A stretch of 46,586 bases of DNA from a virus: the IMG/VR virus record IMGVR_UViG_3300042868_007148, positions 1 through 46,586 of that record. One strand, 5' to 3'. Made by a program: the position numbers and the translations under genes. The notes under the pieces were generated by a model. That model searched no databases, was not told where the DNA came from, and was given only the letters and a program-made list of their open reading frames with translations. Positions 1 through 7,454 of this stretch are shown in pieces (positions within the stretch are counted from its first letter, which is position 1; each line of letters starts with the position of its first letter).

Positions 1-2
1 AT

Positions 3-815
3 CCAGAACTTATTAAACGCGGTGTACGCAAAGATGTCAGTGTTATGTTCAGCGACCTTCGTGGCTTTACTCCTATCGGTGAACACTATGGCGATGATGT
101 AGCGGGACTTACAAAATACATGAACGGTTACATGGACAGCATCAGTCGTCCTATTATCGACAACAAGGGCATGGTTATCAAATATGTAGGTGATGCTTCA
201 ATGCACATACACGGTGCACCAATTGACGATGCTAATCACGCACATACTATCGTTAAAGTTGGACTTGAAATGTTAGATGCTGTTGATGAGTACACTAAAC
301 TAATGGAAGCACAAGGCTTACCTCCTGCCGCAATGGGTTGGGGTTGTAACACAGGTGTTGGCTTTATTGGCGAGATGGGATCAACAGACCGTCACGGTTA
401 TGATATTCTGGGCGATATGGTTTCAACTGCCGCACGACTAGAAGCACGTTGTAAAGCATATGGTGTGCTATGTATTATTGGTGCCGAAACATATAACCGT
501 ACCAAAGACGACTTCTTCTACTTGTTGTTAGATAATTTACAGCCTAAGGGCAAGACTGTAGCAGATTTGATCTATACAGTATTACGTACACGCGGCGAAG
601 ATTATTCTAAAGACAGAGAGCAACACGATAAGATGCATGCCTTGTACAAGGCTAAGAAATTTGATGAAGCAGCAGCCATGTGTAAAAAGCTAAAGGGTAA
701 CTTTGGTGGACAGCTGGACAAGTACTACAAAATATGGATTGAACGTTGTGAGTTTATGAAACAACAGGATCTAGGCGACAATTGGAACGGTGAATTTGTA
801 GCTCACGAAAAATAA
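3..815 (+). CDS. Class III adenylate/guanylate cyclase catalytic domain (5' end outside window)
   Basis: The reading frame is open from the window edge, so the N-terminus (probably a sensor or membrane part) is missing. The catalytic domain makes a cyclic nucleotide from a nucleoside triphosphate. The first metal-binding Asp lies in MFSDLRGFT and the second in YVGDAS. The Lys of IKYVGD and the Asp of YDILGD are the pair typical of ATP-specific enzymes, so cAMP is the likely product. One oddity: the segment usually reading VN.AARLE reads VSTAARLE, so the conserved transition-state Asn is Ser while the following Arg is kept. The last 80 residues are a charged, helical tail. Cyclases are unusual in phages; whether this copy is active cannot be told. 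Confidence 0.85.
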   Translation, partial: PELIKRGVRKDVSVMFSDLRGFTPIGEHYGDDVAGLTKYMNGYMDSISRPIIDNKGMVIKYVGDASMHIHGAPIDDANHAHTIVKVGLEMLDAVDEYTKLMEAQGLPPAAMGWGCNTGVGFIGEMGSTDRHGYDILGDMVSTAARLEARCKAYGVLCIIGAETYNRTKDDFFYLLLDNLQPKGKTVADLIYTVLRTRGEDYSKDREQHDKMHALYKAKKFDEAAAMCKKLKGNFGGQLDKYYKIWIERCEFMKQQDLGDNWNGEFVAHEK

Positions 816-818
816 ATA
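811..818 (+). promoter_or_regulatory. Possible T4-type late promoter box (AATAAATA)
   Basis: AATAAATA overlaps the end of the cyclase gene, 20 bases before the ATG at 839, with a GGAGG ribosome-binding site in between. T4-like phages use TATAAATA (NATAAATA in marine relatives) as the late -10 element. The short AT-rich motif could occur by chance, so this is tentative. Confidence 0.3.
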
Positions 819-838
819 CTTGTCAGGAGGGGCTAGCT

Positions 839-997
839 ATGAAACAGAAGAAGCTATTAAAGAAACTGTATCAGGCTTGTCTTTTACACGATAGTAAAGC
901 AATTTCCGAACTTCGTAAAACAGAGTTCGCCAAAATACTAAAACACCGCGCTGAAGGCAAACCATTTACAGGCAAATGGTCGATCGTAAGGATTTAG
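839..997 (+). CDS. Small basic protein of unknown function (52 aa)
   Basis: An ATG at 839 follows a strong AGGAGGGG ribosome-binding site and opens a 52-codon frame starting MKQKKLLKKLYQACLLHDS and ending KWSIVRI. The protein is Lys/Arg rich and looks helical, with no membrane segment or known motif. It fills most of the gap between the cyclase and the phosphoesterase. The good ribosome-binding site and ordinary protein-like composition support a real gene. I do not recognise the family. Confidence 0.65.
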   Translation: MKQKKLLKKLYQACLLHDSKAISELRKTEFAKILKHRAEGKPFTGKWSIVRI

Positions 998-1048
998 TTT
1001 GTAACAAAACTGCAATCTTAGTATCAACAAGCTGCGATAAATATTGCT

Positions 1049-1894
1049 ATGCAAAAGACTTATCGCAGCATTTTTATAAGTGATGTGCATCTAGGCACAC
1101 GTGACTGCAAAGCAGAGCAGCTCAATAACTTTCTCAAACATAATTCCTGTGACACCTTATATCTTGTAGGCGATATCATTGATGCCTGGAAGATACAACA
1201 GAACAAGTGGCGTTGGAAACAATCGCATACCAATGTGGTTAGACGTATAATGGGACATGCCAAGCGTGGTACCCGAGTTATCTATGTTGCCGGCAATCAT
1301 GATGAATTCCTACGTCCACTGATACCTCTAGGTATAGGTTTCGGGATGATAGAAGTGGTAAATCAAACCGAACACATAGGTGCCGATGGCAAGCACTATC
1401 TAGTCACACATGGCGATATATTCGATGGCATTACTAGACTAGCACCTTGGTTAAGTTTTTTAGGTGACAAGTCCTATGATTTTGTGCTGTATCTAAACAG
1501 TAAATTTAATTGGATACGTCATCGACTGGGATTTGGATATTGGAGTTTATCCAAATACCTCAAACACAAAGTAAAGAAAGCGGTGGACTTTATGTTTCAA
1601 TTTGAAAAGAACCTTGCCGACTACTGCGCGAAACGTGGATATGATGGAGTAATCTGCGGACACATACATCATGCAGAAATTAAAGATGTAAATGGAATAA
1701 TTTATATGAATGACGGTGACTGGGTGGAATCAATGACCGCTCTAGTAGAACATCATTCAGGCAAGTGGGAAATCATCACATGGACCAAGGAGCGAGATGA
1801 TGTGGATATTGATACTACTGGCAGTTCACGTAAACAACCCTCAAGACGTACCAGGAAGGATAATGATACAGTTTCAGACAGAGAAGGAATGTGA
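1049..1894 (+). CDS. LpxH-like calcineurin-type phosphoesterase (UDP-2,3-diacylglucosamine diphosphatase family)
   Basis: The 281-aa protein has the metal-site motifs of the calcineurin fold in order: FISDVHLG (residues 9-16), LVGDIIDAW (about 39-47), VAGNHDEF (about 80-87), THGD and a late CGHIHH. The spacing and the DIIDAWK segment match the LpxH-like family (COG2908), which cleaves UDP-2,3-diacylglucosamine in lipid A synthesis. Related bacterial genes often sit beside a GT4 glycosyltransferase, as here (1955-2959), which points to envelope lipid or glycan work in a Gram-negative host. The last 30 residues are a polar tail overlapped by the next gene. The true substrate is uncertain, since the family also includes general phosphoesterases. 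No clear ribosome-binding site precedes the ATG. Confidence 0.82.
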   Translation: MQKTYRSIFISDVHLGTRDCKAEQLNNFLKHNSCDTLYLVGDIIDAWKIQQNKWRWKQSHTNVVRRIMGHAKRGTRVIYVAGNHDEFLRPLIPLGIGFGMIEVVNQTEHIGADGKHYLVTHGDIFDGITRLAPWLSFLGDKSYDFVLYLNSKFNWIRHRLGFGYWSLSKYLKHKVKKAVDFMFQFEKNLADYCAKRGYDGVICGHIHHAEIKDVNGIIYMNDGDWVESMTALVEHHSGKWEIITWTKERDDVDIDTTGSSRKQPSRRTRKDNDTVSDREGM

Positions 1895-2003
1895 AGCAGC
1901 ACAATCCACAGTCACAAGTTGGTTGAAATTTGATTCATTTAAGGTAACTACAGAATGCGTAAGAAAATCCTCGTTATCACAGACAACACCAGAGATCAAA
2001 TAA
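1800..2003 (+). CDS. Small overlapping gene, probable signal or membrane N-terminus (67 aa)
   Basis: AAGGAG at 1787-1792 lies seven bases before this ATG (another ATG is at 1797). The product starts MWILILLAVHVN, a short hydrophobic segment, followed by DVPGRIMIQFQTEKECEAA and two further Cys-containing stretches. The pattern of hydrophobic start, then F.t..eCeaA and spaced Cys, recurs in the protein at 8246-8473 and is common in small phage proteins. The gene overlaps the 3' end of the phosphoesterase by 95 bases in another frame, and the glycosyltransferase start by 49. The strong ribosome-binding site and family-like composition argue for a real gene. Function unknown; possibly exported or periplasmic. 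Confidence 0.6.
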   Translation: MWILILLAVHVNNPQDVPGRIMIQFQTEKECEAAQSTVTSWLKFDSFKVTTECVRKSSLSQTTPEIK

Positions 2004-2959
2004 ATGGAGTGGTCACGACTTTCAAAAACATCCAAGGTCTGGCTTTTGATGACGGGTATAATATTGTTTATATTGATCCCGGGCAGTTCCCTCATTGTCC
2101 TGCTCCTGGTTATCCTGAAGTTAAACTTTCCTGGCCTTGGGGCATTGGTAAAAAGATCAAGGCGCTGGATCCGGATTATATTCATATCGCGACAGAAGGC
2201 CCGATCGGACTAGCTGCTCGTATTTGGTTAGATCTAAAAGGGTGGCGATACAACACTTCGTATCATACTAAATTTCCAGAATTTTTAAAGAAGATATATG
2301 GTATACCAGAACGATTAACCTATGGCTATGTACGTTGGTTTCATAAACATTCAGGCAGAGTTCTAACCACCACACAAACAATGGTCAATGATCTACGTGA
2401 TCACGGATTCGTTGGAGAAATTAAAAGCTGGACACGTGGTGTAGATCGTAAGAAATTTAGAAGTTCTATCAAAGGTAATATTGAATGCGATCGTCCCTTG
2501 TTGCTGTATGTAGGACGAATAAGCAAAGAAAAAAACATAGATGCATTCTGTGAATTAGATTTTCCAGGAGCCACTAAAATCGCAGTAGGTGATGGACCAT
2601 ATCTTGAAGAATTGAAACTCAAATATCCTGATGTAGATTTTCCGGGATCAAGACAGCCCGAAACACTGGCACATTATTATGCCAATGCTGATGTGTTTGT
2701 GTTCCCTAGTTGCACAGATACCTTTGGCATTGTGATCATAGAAAGTCTAGCCTGCGGTACTCCAGTGGCAGCGTATCCTGTGCCGGGTCCTATTGACATC
2801 TTAGAACAGGGTATCACTGGGCATATGAGTTGGAATCTAAGAGAAAGTGTTGATCGTTGTTTAGAATATTCAAGAACTCGAGTTGAACACGCCAGTCAGA
2901 AATGGACCTGGGATAACTGCTGGGAAATATTTAGAGATAATTTAGTTACTAAAAATTAA
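1955..2959 (+). CDS. GT4-family glycosyltransferase
   Basis: The 334-aa protein has the GT-B layout. The N-terminal half starts KKILVITDNTRDQINGVVTT (a glycine-rich acceptor-side loop). The C-terminal half carries LLYVGRISKEKNID and the donor-binding stretch TDTFGIVIIESLACGTPVAA, the equivalent of the EX7E motif with Asp in place of the first Glu. The length is usual for single-domain GT4 enzymes, which transfer mannose or related sugars from NDP-sugars to lipids or glycans. It follows the LpxH-like gene, so a role in changing host envelope glycolipid or a phage glycan is likely, but donor and acceptor are unknown. Its stop overlaps the stop of the convergent gene at 2956. Confidence 0.88.
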   Translation: MRKKILVITDNTRDQINGVVTTFKNIQGLAFDDGYNIVYIDPGQFPHCPAPGYPEVKLSWPWGIGKKIKALDPDYIHIATEGPIGLAARIWLDLKGWRYNTSYHTKFPEFLKKIYGIPERLTYGYVRWFHKHSGRVLTTTQTMVNDLRDHGFVGEIKSWTRGVDRKKFRSSIKGNIECDRPLLLYVGRISKEKNIDAFCELDFPGATKIAVGDGPYLEELKLKYPDVDFPGSRQPETLAHYYANADVFVFPSCTDTFGIVIIESLACGTPVAAYPVPGPIDILEQGITGHMSWNLRESVDRCLEYSRTRVEHASQKWTWDNCWEIFRDNLVTKN

Positions 2960-3255
2960 TCTTTCTTTTCTTTAGGTTGATTAATTATTTCATCTTGCTC
3001 TATGCGTTCTTTTTCAATGCTGGTACCACGTAGGTGCAGTGTGACATTGATCTTTTGATTCAATCTAATCAGATCATTATCTAACATACGAATACGATCA
3101 ATCAATGCGATTAATGTGGTGTTGGCATCTGACAATACTGGTTTGATTTCAGTTGTGGCCCATTTCCATACATAGTAAATGAGATATCCCATGCCGCCAG
3201 CAGCAACAATTGGAAAACCATATTTGTTAACTAAATCTACAACTTCTCCACCCAT
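2956..3255 (-). CDS. Small membrane-anchored coiled-coil protein (paralogue of the next gene)
   Basis: I chose the ATG at 3255 because AAGGAG stands just upstream. The 99-aa product starts MGGEVVDLVNKYGFPIVAAG, continues into a membrane segment (GMGYLIYYVWKWA), and then has a heptad-like region (TTLIALIDRIRMLDNDLIRL). This plan of a short amphipathic start, a GFPI motif, one membrane helix and a coiled coil resembles small phage YvrJ/holin-like proteins. The neighbour at 3266-3544 has the same plan. The two form a leftward operon diverging from the 3584 promoter. A lysis or membrane role is possible but unproven. Confidence 0.72.
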   Translation of the reverse strand: MGGEVVDLVNKYGFPIVAAGGMGYLIYYVWKWATTEIKPVLSDANTTLIALIDRIRMLDNDLIRLNQKINVTLHLRGTSIEKERIEQDEIINQPKEKKD

Positions 3256-3265
3256 TTTCTTCTCC

Positions 3266-3544
3266 TTAGTCGCGTCTTGCGTCTGACTGTTCTGCTCGAG
3301 CAATTCTATCCAAATCGGGTTCCAGTCCTAGTGCGTGGCTTACTTTAACATCTATGCGCATAACATCGTGATTCATGGTAGCCACACGTTTGTCTAGTGC
3401 GCCGATGATTCCAGCCATGCCTTTAACGCCCGACGTAACTCCTGCTAGAATGAATTTCAGTGTTAGGAAAACAAAGTAGCCTGCAGACATAGCTGCTGCG
3501 ATTGGAAACCCCAATTCTGCTACCAATTTGAAGAATTCGCCCAT
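3266..3544 (-). CDS. Small membrane-anchored protein (paralogue of 2956-3255)
   Basis: The ATG at 3544 is preceded by AGGAG, which fixes the start although the frame stays open further upstream. The 92-aa product starts MGEFFKLVAELGFPIAAAMS, has a membrane helix (SAGYFVFLTLKFILAGV), then a helix with MAGIIGALDKRVATMNHDV, where Leu/Ile/Val spacing suggests a coiled coil. The GFPI motif, order of parts and size match the next gene downstream (10 bases away), so the two look like a tandem duplication. Function unknown; YvrJ-like, holin-like or membrane-scaffold roles fit equally well. Confidence 0.72.
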   Translation of the reverse strand: MGEFFKLVAELGFPIAAAMSAGYFVFLTLKFILAGVTSGVKGMAGIIGALDKRVATMNHDVMRIDVKVSHALGLEPDLDRIARAEQSDARRD

Positions 3545-3583
3545 TTTTTTCGCTCCTGGTACAATATATGAGTATTTAACCAT

Positions 3584-3612
3584 TTGACAAGAATTTAATA
3601 TGATGCTATAAT
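3584..3612 (+). promoter_or_regulatory. Sigma70 promoter (TTGACA-17-TATAAT)
   Basis: TTGACA at 3584-3589 and TATAAT at 3607-3612 are both perfect consensus with a 17-base spacer. The bases before the -10 are TGATGC, shared with the promoter at 8186 and nearly with that at 14355. Transcription would start near 3619, just before the phosphoesterase gene at 3642, and probably serves the co-directional run to about 8180. Confidence 0.9.
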
Positions 3613-3641
3613 ATATACATATTATCCTCTTAGAAAGACCT

Positions 3642-4484
3642 ATGAAAATCCAACTTGTATCTGATCTACATCTTGAATTTGAAGATGTATGTATCAAAAA
3701 CGAATCAAACGCAGACGTGCTGATTCTGTCTGGCGATATACTTGTGGCAGATGATCTGCGTAATCAGCCTGCAGATCTTGCATGGAGTGATTTTCCGGAT
3801 GAAGGTCACGGTCGTGCCAAACGTGCTATGCGATACAGGGATTTTTTTCAACGTGTGAGTTTTCAATTTCCACATGTGATCTATGTCATGGGTAACCACG
3901 AACACTATCATGGTAAATTTGATCAAAGTGCAGATATCATTCGTGAAACATTGGGCTATCTCAATATTCATAATGTCTATCTGTTAGATCTCGAAACCAA
4001 AGAGATCGACGGAGTTCATTTTATTGGTGGAACCATGTGGACTGACTGTAACGACAGCGACCCTATGACTCTGTATCATCTTGAACATTGTATGAGTGAT
4101 TTTCGTGTGATTCGTATTGCTAAAGAAAACTTTAAAAAGTTTTTGCCAAAGCGCACGGTCATGGAGTTTACCAAAACACGAGATTATTTCAGAATTGTGA
4201 TTGACAATCTGCCCAAAGATGCTAAAGTAGTAGTATGCTCGCATCATGCACCTAGTCATTTGAGCATACATGAAATCTATAAAAATGACACACTAATGAA
4301 CGGTGGATACAGCACTGATATGAGTGAGTTTATTTTAGATAGGCCAGTGATCCAGGCATGGACACATGGTCATATGCACAACAACTTTGATTATCTAGTT
4401 GGTGACACTCGTGTGATGTGTAATCCCAAAGGATATCCTGGGGAAAATGATCAATTTGATTCTAACTTTACTTTTGAAATTTAA
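3642..4484 (+). CDS. Calcineurin-like metallophosphoesterase
   Basis: The 280-aa protein shows all metal-site motifs: LVSDLHLEF (residues 5-13), ILSGDI, VMGNHEHYHG, CSHHAPS and WTHGHMHN. Proteins of this size and motif set are frequent in large phages and bacteria and act as Mn/Fe-dependent phosphodiesterases or phosphatases. The substrate cannot be read from sequence. Candidates are cyclic nucleotides (a cyclase gene lies at the window start), nucleic acid ends or nucleotides. It is the first gene after the consensus promoter at 3584, so probably early and well expressed. The GroES gene follows nine bases downstream. Confidence 0.88.
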   Translation: MKIQLVSDLHLEFEDVCIKNESNADVLILSGDILVADDLRNQPADLAWSDFPDEGHGRAKRAMRYRDFFQRVSFQFPHVIYVMGNHEHYHGKFDQSADIIRETLGYLNIHNVYLLDLETKEIDGVHFIGGTMWTDCNDSDPMTLYHLEHCMSDFRVIRIAKENFKKFLPKRTVMEFTKTRDYFRIVIDNLPKDAKVVVCSHHAPSHLSIHEIYKNDTLMNGGYSTDMSEFILDRPVIQAWTHGHMHNNFDYLVGDTRVMCNPKGYPGENDQFDSNFTFEI

Positions 4485-4493
4485 AGGATTATT

Positions 4494-4781
4494 ATGGATG
4501 TAACAATTTTAAATGATCGAGTTCTGGTTCGAAAACACGAAACAGAAACGAAAACATCTGGTGGCATTGTGCTGACGGGAAGTGCCGCAGAACCAACCTA
4601 TGAAGCCACTGTGCTGAAAGTAGGAGAAGGTCGACGCACTAAAAATGGAACATTGATTCCGTTGGCTGTTAAGCCCGATGATGTTGTGATCTATCATCCA
4701 AGTGCTGGAATTACAGTGACTCTGGACAGTGAACAACTGTTGGTATTACGTGAAGATGAAATTTTTGCAATCAAGGACTAA
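4494..4781 (+). CDS. groES: GroES-type co-chaperonin
   Basis: The 95-aa protein aligns along its length with the Hsp10 family: LNDRVLVRK at the start, mobile loop TSGGIVLTGSA (21-31) carrying the IVL motif that docks on GroEL, then VLKVGEGRRTKNG, VKPDDVVIY and a final LREDEIFAI. GroES forms a heptameric lid over GroEL. Phages such as T4 (gp31) bring their own lid to fold the large capsid protein. No GroEL gene is in the window, so it presumably works with host GroEL. An AAAGGA ribosome-binding site lies before the ATG. Confidence 0.93.
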   Translation: MDVTILNDRVLVRKHETETKTSGGIVLTGSAAEPTYEATVLKVGEGRRTKNGTLIPLAVKPDDVVIYHPSAGITVTLDSEQLLVLREDEIFAIKD

Positions 4782-4782
4782 T

Positions 4783-5364
4783 ATGATTAACTTAAAAGAA
4801 TATTTAGAAATCGTTGACTATCGTATCACAGAAGGCAGTGAATACACATGGACTTGCTATGGTTCAGATACTCACGCACTGTCAGCATGGAATGGCATCT
4901 ACGATGAAGGTGGTTGGTCTACCAATATTGTATTTGATACCAAAGATCAAACCATCTACGAAATAGAAGTCTGTGACTATACCAACAATCGTGCATATCG
5001 AATCATTAATCCCAACTTTGTCAAAGCACATAGAGAAGAATCTAAATCTCGCGGTATCGATGAAAATGAAGCATGGGATGATGTGTCATACACTGATCTA
5101 GAAACTGATGAAGATTGGTTGGAAAAAGCACAAGCTATTATCTCAGGAAATGAATATGATACTCGTGTACAAGTTCCGCTGACGTTAGATGATGATCAAT
5201 TGTTTGATCTAATGAAATTAGCACACAACAGTGATCTTACTCTTAATGAGTTAGTTGAAGATATACTGCGTGATGTAATTCACAAACACGAAATAGGTAC
5301 TGATGATTCTGTTGATTTTTCTGCACCTAAGAAAAAGAAGAAAGACAAGAGTGGAAAAAAATAA
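4783..5364 (+). CDS. Hypothetical acidic protein with Lys-rich tail (193 aa)
   Basis: The ATG at 4783, one base after the GroES stop, gives MINLKEYLEIVDYRI. A longer in-frame start at 4729 would run back into GroES and is rejected. The N-terminal half is rich in aromatic and acidic residues (YTWTCYGSDTHALSAWN). The C-terminal third contains TLDDDQLFDLMKLAHNSDLT and TLNELVEDILRDVI, which looks like a ribbon-helix-helix or small helical domain, then a PKKKKKDKSGKK tail. The helical part and basic tail suggest nucleic-acid or protein binding. I do not recognise the family. Confidence 0.75.
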   Translation: MINLKEYLEIVDYRITEGSEYTWTCYGSDTHALSAWNGIYDEGGWSTNIVFDTKDQTIYEIEVCDYTNNRAYRIINPNFVKAHREESKSRGIDENEAWDDVSYTDLETDEDWLEKAQAIISGNEYDTRVQVPLTLDDDQLFDLMKLAHNSDLTLNELVEDILRDVIHKHEIGTDDSVDFSAPKKKKKDKSGKK

Positions 5365-5671
5365 ACTGTTTGAAGAAATACGAGGCATACGCAGAATCGC
5401 TATCTGCAGAACACATGGTGGGTTTGGTCTCAGTGATCTAGCCCAGGATAGATATAAAGAACTGGCTGGGATAACAGACCCTAATTGGTATGACCGCGAT
5501 GTATCTCGTGACGATCCATATCTTATCAAAGTCATCAACGAACTCGGCGAAAAAGCCAACAATCGTTTCTGTACTCTTAAAATTGTAGAAATACCTGCAG
5601 ACGTAGACTGGTACATCGAAGAATATGATGGACTAGAATGGGTAGCTGAAAAACACAGGACCTGGGAATGA
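5351..5671 (+). CDS. Conserved phage-type hypothetical protein (106 aa)
   Basis: I place the start at the GTG at 5351 (VEKNKLFEEIRGIRR), overlapping the previous stop by 14 bases. The longer frame from 5303 would translate the Lys-rich tail region of the neighbour in another frame. Features are AICRTHGGFGLSDLA, SRDDPYLIKVINELGEKAN and the C-terminal LKIVEIPADVDWYIEEYDG followed by EWVAEKHRTW. This combination, a CHGGFGLS-like start with an EIP.DV.W.IEEYDG.EWV end, is one I associate with a small protein family widespread in large phages. Function is unknown. Confidence 0.75.
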   Translation: MEKNKLFEEIRGIRRIAICRTHGGFGLSDLAQDRYKELAGITDPNWYDRDVSRDDPYLIKVINELGEKANNRFCTLKIVEIPADVDWYIEEYDGLEWVAEKHRTWE

Positions 5672-5907
5672 GCGGAACTGAGATTTTAACTCTAGGAGAA
5701 CTGTTGGCCACTAGATGGACTCGTGTGACACTTAGTAGATTTATCGACAATCATCATGCTGTGGATATCTCATATTGGCTTGATGAACATGTAAAAAATC
5801 CCGTTGAACGAGAAGGTGCGAATTTTATCTTTGAAAATTCTCAGGATGCACTGATGTTTATCCTAAGGTGGAAAGAAGCTACGCCGTCCCAATTAAAATG
5901 GCTATAG
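5668..5907 (+). CDS. Hypothetical protein, copy 1 of a duplicated small family (79 aa)
   Basis: It starts with an ATGA overlap on the previous gene. Its C-terminus, NFIFENSQDALMFILRWKEA, matches that of the protein at 7702-7962 (WYFQNEQDATMFAMKWA), so the two are diverged paralogues. The middle (FIDNHHAVDISYWLDEHV) has no known motif. The next frame (5898-5981) is a cut-short copy of the gene at 7455, so a two-gene unit exists twice around the radical SAM gene at 5978. Function unknown. Confidence 0.7.
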   Translation: MSGTEILTLGELLATRWTRVTLSRFIDNHHAVDISYWLDEHVKNPVEREGANFIFENSQDALMFILRWKEATPSQLKWL

Positions 5908-5981
5908 ATAGCAAAGAAATTGTAGTACACTCATTTACTATGGGAGCAGTATCAGATAATGTTAGGTTTATGCAAAAATGA
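5898..5981 (+). pseudogene. Truncated paralogue of the 7455 gene (27 codons left)
   Basis: The frame MAIDSKEIVVHSFTMGAVSD ends after 27 codons. Its first 20 residues match the start of the protein at 7455 (ETRTIVVHEFSMGDVEDPD) at IVVH.F.MG.V.D. The remaining 60-odd residues are absent, and its TGA overlaps the ATG of the radical SAM gene at 5978. The simplest reading is that insertion of that gene removed the rest. The remnant may now serve as a short leader for translational coupling. Confidence 0.6.
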
Positions 5982-7324
5982 AAAATAATGAAACCCATTT
6001 AGAATATAAAAAAAGAGTCTTGGATATTCTATCACCTAGTTTTTGTGCGGCCAAGTGGTATAATGCTACTATATGGTTAGGGTCTGGTATGACTACATCT
6101 TGCCATCATCCTACTCCCCATTTCGTTTCCGTTCCATCAATCAAGGAAAACTACAAGTCTCTACACAACACTGTAGAAAAGAAAAGAGATCGAATGTTAA
6201 TGCAGATAGGAAAACGACCAGAAGGCTGCTCTTATTGTTGGAAAATAGAAGATCTTGGAGAAACTTTTGTAAGTGATCGTCCAGCTCAGAGTAAAAATTA
6301 CTCCGATCGGGATGTATTTGATGCATTCGAAACTGATAAAGAAAAAGATATTAATCTAAAAAAATTAGAAATTTCTTTTGATAAGACCTGCCAATTTGCC
6401 TGTGCATATTGCAGCCCAATATTTTCTAGCACATGGGTAAAAGATATAAAGAAAAACGGTCCTTACTTATCATTGGATTCTGATAAAAATGGACATTATG
6501 TTAGTTCGCATGAGACCAGTCAATTATATGATATTAATGAAGAAAATCCTTATATTGAAGCATTTTTCAAATGGTGGGAGAATGGACTGAGAGAATCATT
6601 ACAGGAGTTACGTATTACAGGAGGTGAACCATTAATGAGCGGTTATACCTGGAGATTATTAGATCGTATAAAAAATAGCAATGGAAAAAATCCATCTATT
6701 GCAATTAATACTAATCTTGGTGTAGATAAAAAAAATTTAGAACAATTATTATCTTATACTGACAAAGTAGATATTTCTATATATACCAGCAATGAAAGCT
6801 GTCAACAAGTTTCAGAATATATTAGAGATGGATTTAAATGGGAAAACTGGTACGATAATGTAGAATTTTTATTACAATCTAAAAGAATAAATCATTTAAA
6901 CATCATGTCAACTGTGAATGCTACCTGTCTTTTTTCTTTACCAGATTTCATAGAAGTTCTTGTAAATTTAAAAAGAATTTATGGAAAAAATCAATTATTT
7001 TTCGCATTAAATATACTTAGAACTCCGGAATTCCATTCTATTAACTCTTTGCCTCAAGATATCAAATCTTTTTATTCTAATCATATTTTTTCTAAATTAA
7101 AAAAATACCAAACAGAAGATTTATTAACCGGATCAGAAAAAAATCATATTTTAAGGTTGATAGAATTATTAAAAACTCCAGAGTCACCAAATCAAAAAAA
7201 ATTAGAAAAAGATTTTAAAAAATTCTATCAACAATATGATTTAAGAAGGAATAAATCATTTGAAAATACCTTTGATAGCACATTAATAAACTGGTATAAA
7301 AATATTAATATTGATGAGAACTGA
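5978..7324 (+). CDS. Radical SAM protein with N-terminal twitch-like Cys region (448 aa), inserted
   Basis: Radical SAM enzymes use a [4Fe-4S] cluster to split S-adenosylmethionine and start radical chemistry. The cluster motif is CQFACAYC (C138, C142, C145), followed by ITGGEPL at 213-219. An N-terminal Cys set (C23, C42, C84, C87) matches the N-terminal auxiliary-cluster (twitch) type seen four more times in this window. It lies 10 kb from the main island, alone among small genes. Its A-rich codons (many AAA, AAT, ATT) contrast with its neighbours, and the gene before it is truncated: signs of recent acquisition. The C-terminal 150 residues are Lys-rich and unlike the other copies. Substrate unknown, probably a peptide or small metabolite. 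Confidence 0.88.
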   Translation: MKNNETHLEYKKRVLDILSPSFCAAKWYNATIWLGSGMTTSCHHPTPHFVSVPSIKENYKSLHNTVEKKRDRMLMQIGKRPEGCSYCWKIEDLGETFVSDRPAQSKNYSDRDVFDAFETDKEKDINLKKLEISFDKTCQFACAYCSPIFSSTWVKDIKKNGPYLSLDSDKNGHYVSSHETSQLYDINEENPYIEAFFKWWENGLRESLQELRITGGEPLMSGYTWRLLDRIKNSNGKNPSIAINTNLGVDKKNLEQLLSYTDKVDISIYTSNESCQQVSEYIRDGFKWENWYDNVEFLLQSKRINHLNIMSTVNATCLFSLPDFIEVLVNLKRIYGKNQLFFALNILRTPEFHSINSLPQDIKSFYSNHIFSKLKKYQTEDLLTGSEKNHILRLIELLKTPESPNQKKLEKDFKKFYQQYDLRRNKSFENTFDSTLINWYKNINIDEN

Positions 7325-7331
7325 TTGTGAC

Positions 7332-7442
7332 ATGGGCAAAGACCGAGATCGTAGTAGTGATTTCAATCAATGGCTTGTGGATAGATACTATGCCGATTAT
7401 ATAGATCTGATCTATCAGCGGCTTATAGATATGTATACCTAA
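7332..7442 (+). CDS. Very small hypothetical protein (36 aa)
   Basis: An ATG seven bases after the radical SAM stop opens MGKDRDRSSDFNQWLVDRYY, ending LIYQRLIDMYT. The composition (amphipathic, aromatic and acidic) is protein-like, and the GTG-start gene at 7455 follows with its own AGGAGA site. No strong ribosome-binding site is seen for this frame, and it may be a remnant of the interrupted region. Function unknown. Confidence 0.4.
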   Translation: MGKDRDRSSDFNQWLVDRYYADYIDLIYQRLIDMYT

Positions 7443-7454
7443 GTAGGAGACAGA

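Noticed and set aside
4729-4782. Longer start for the 4783 gene inside groES
   Set aside because: The added residues only translate groES in another frame, and the ATG directly after the groES stop is the natural start.
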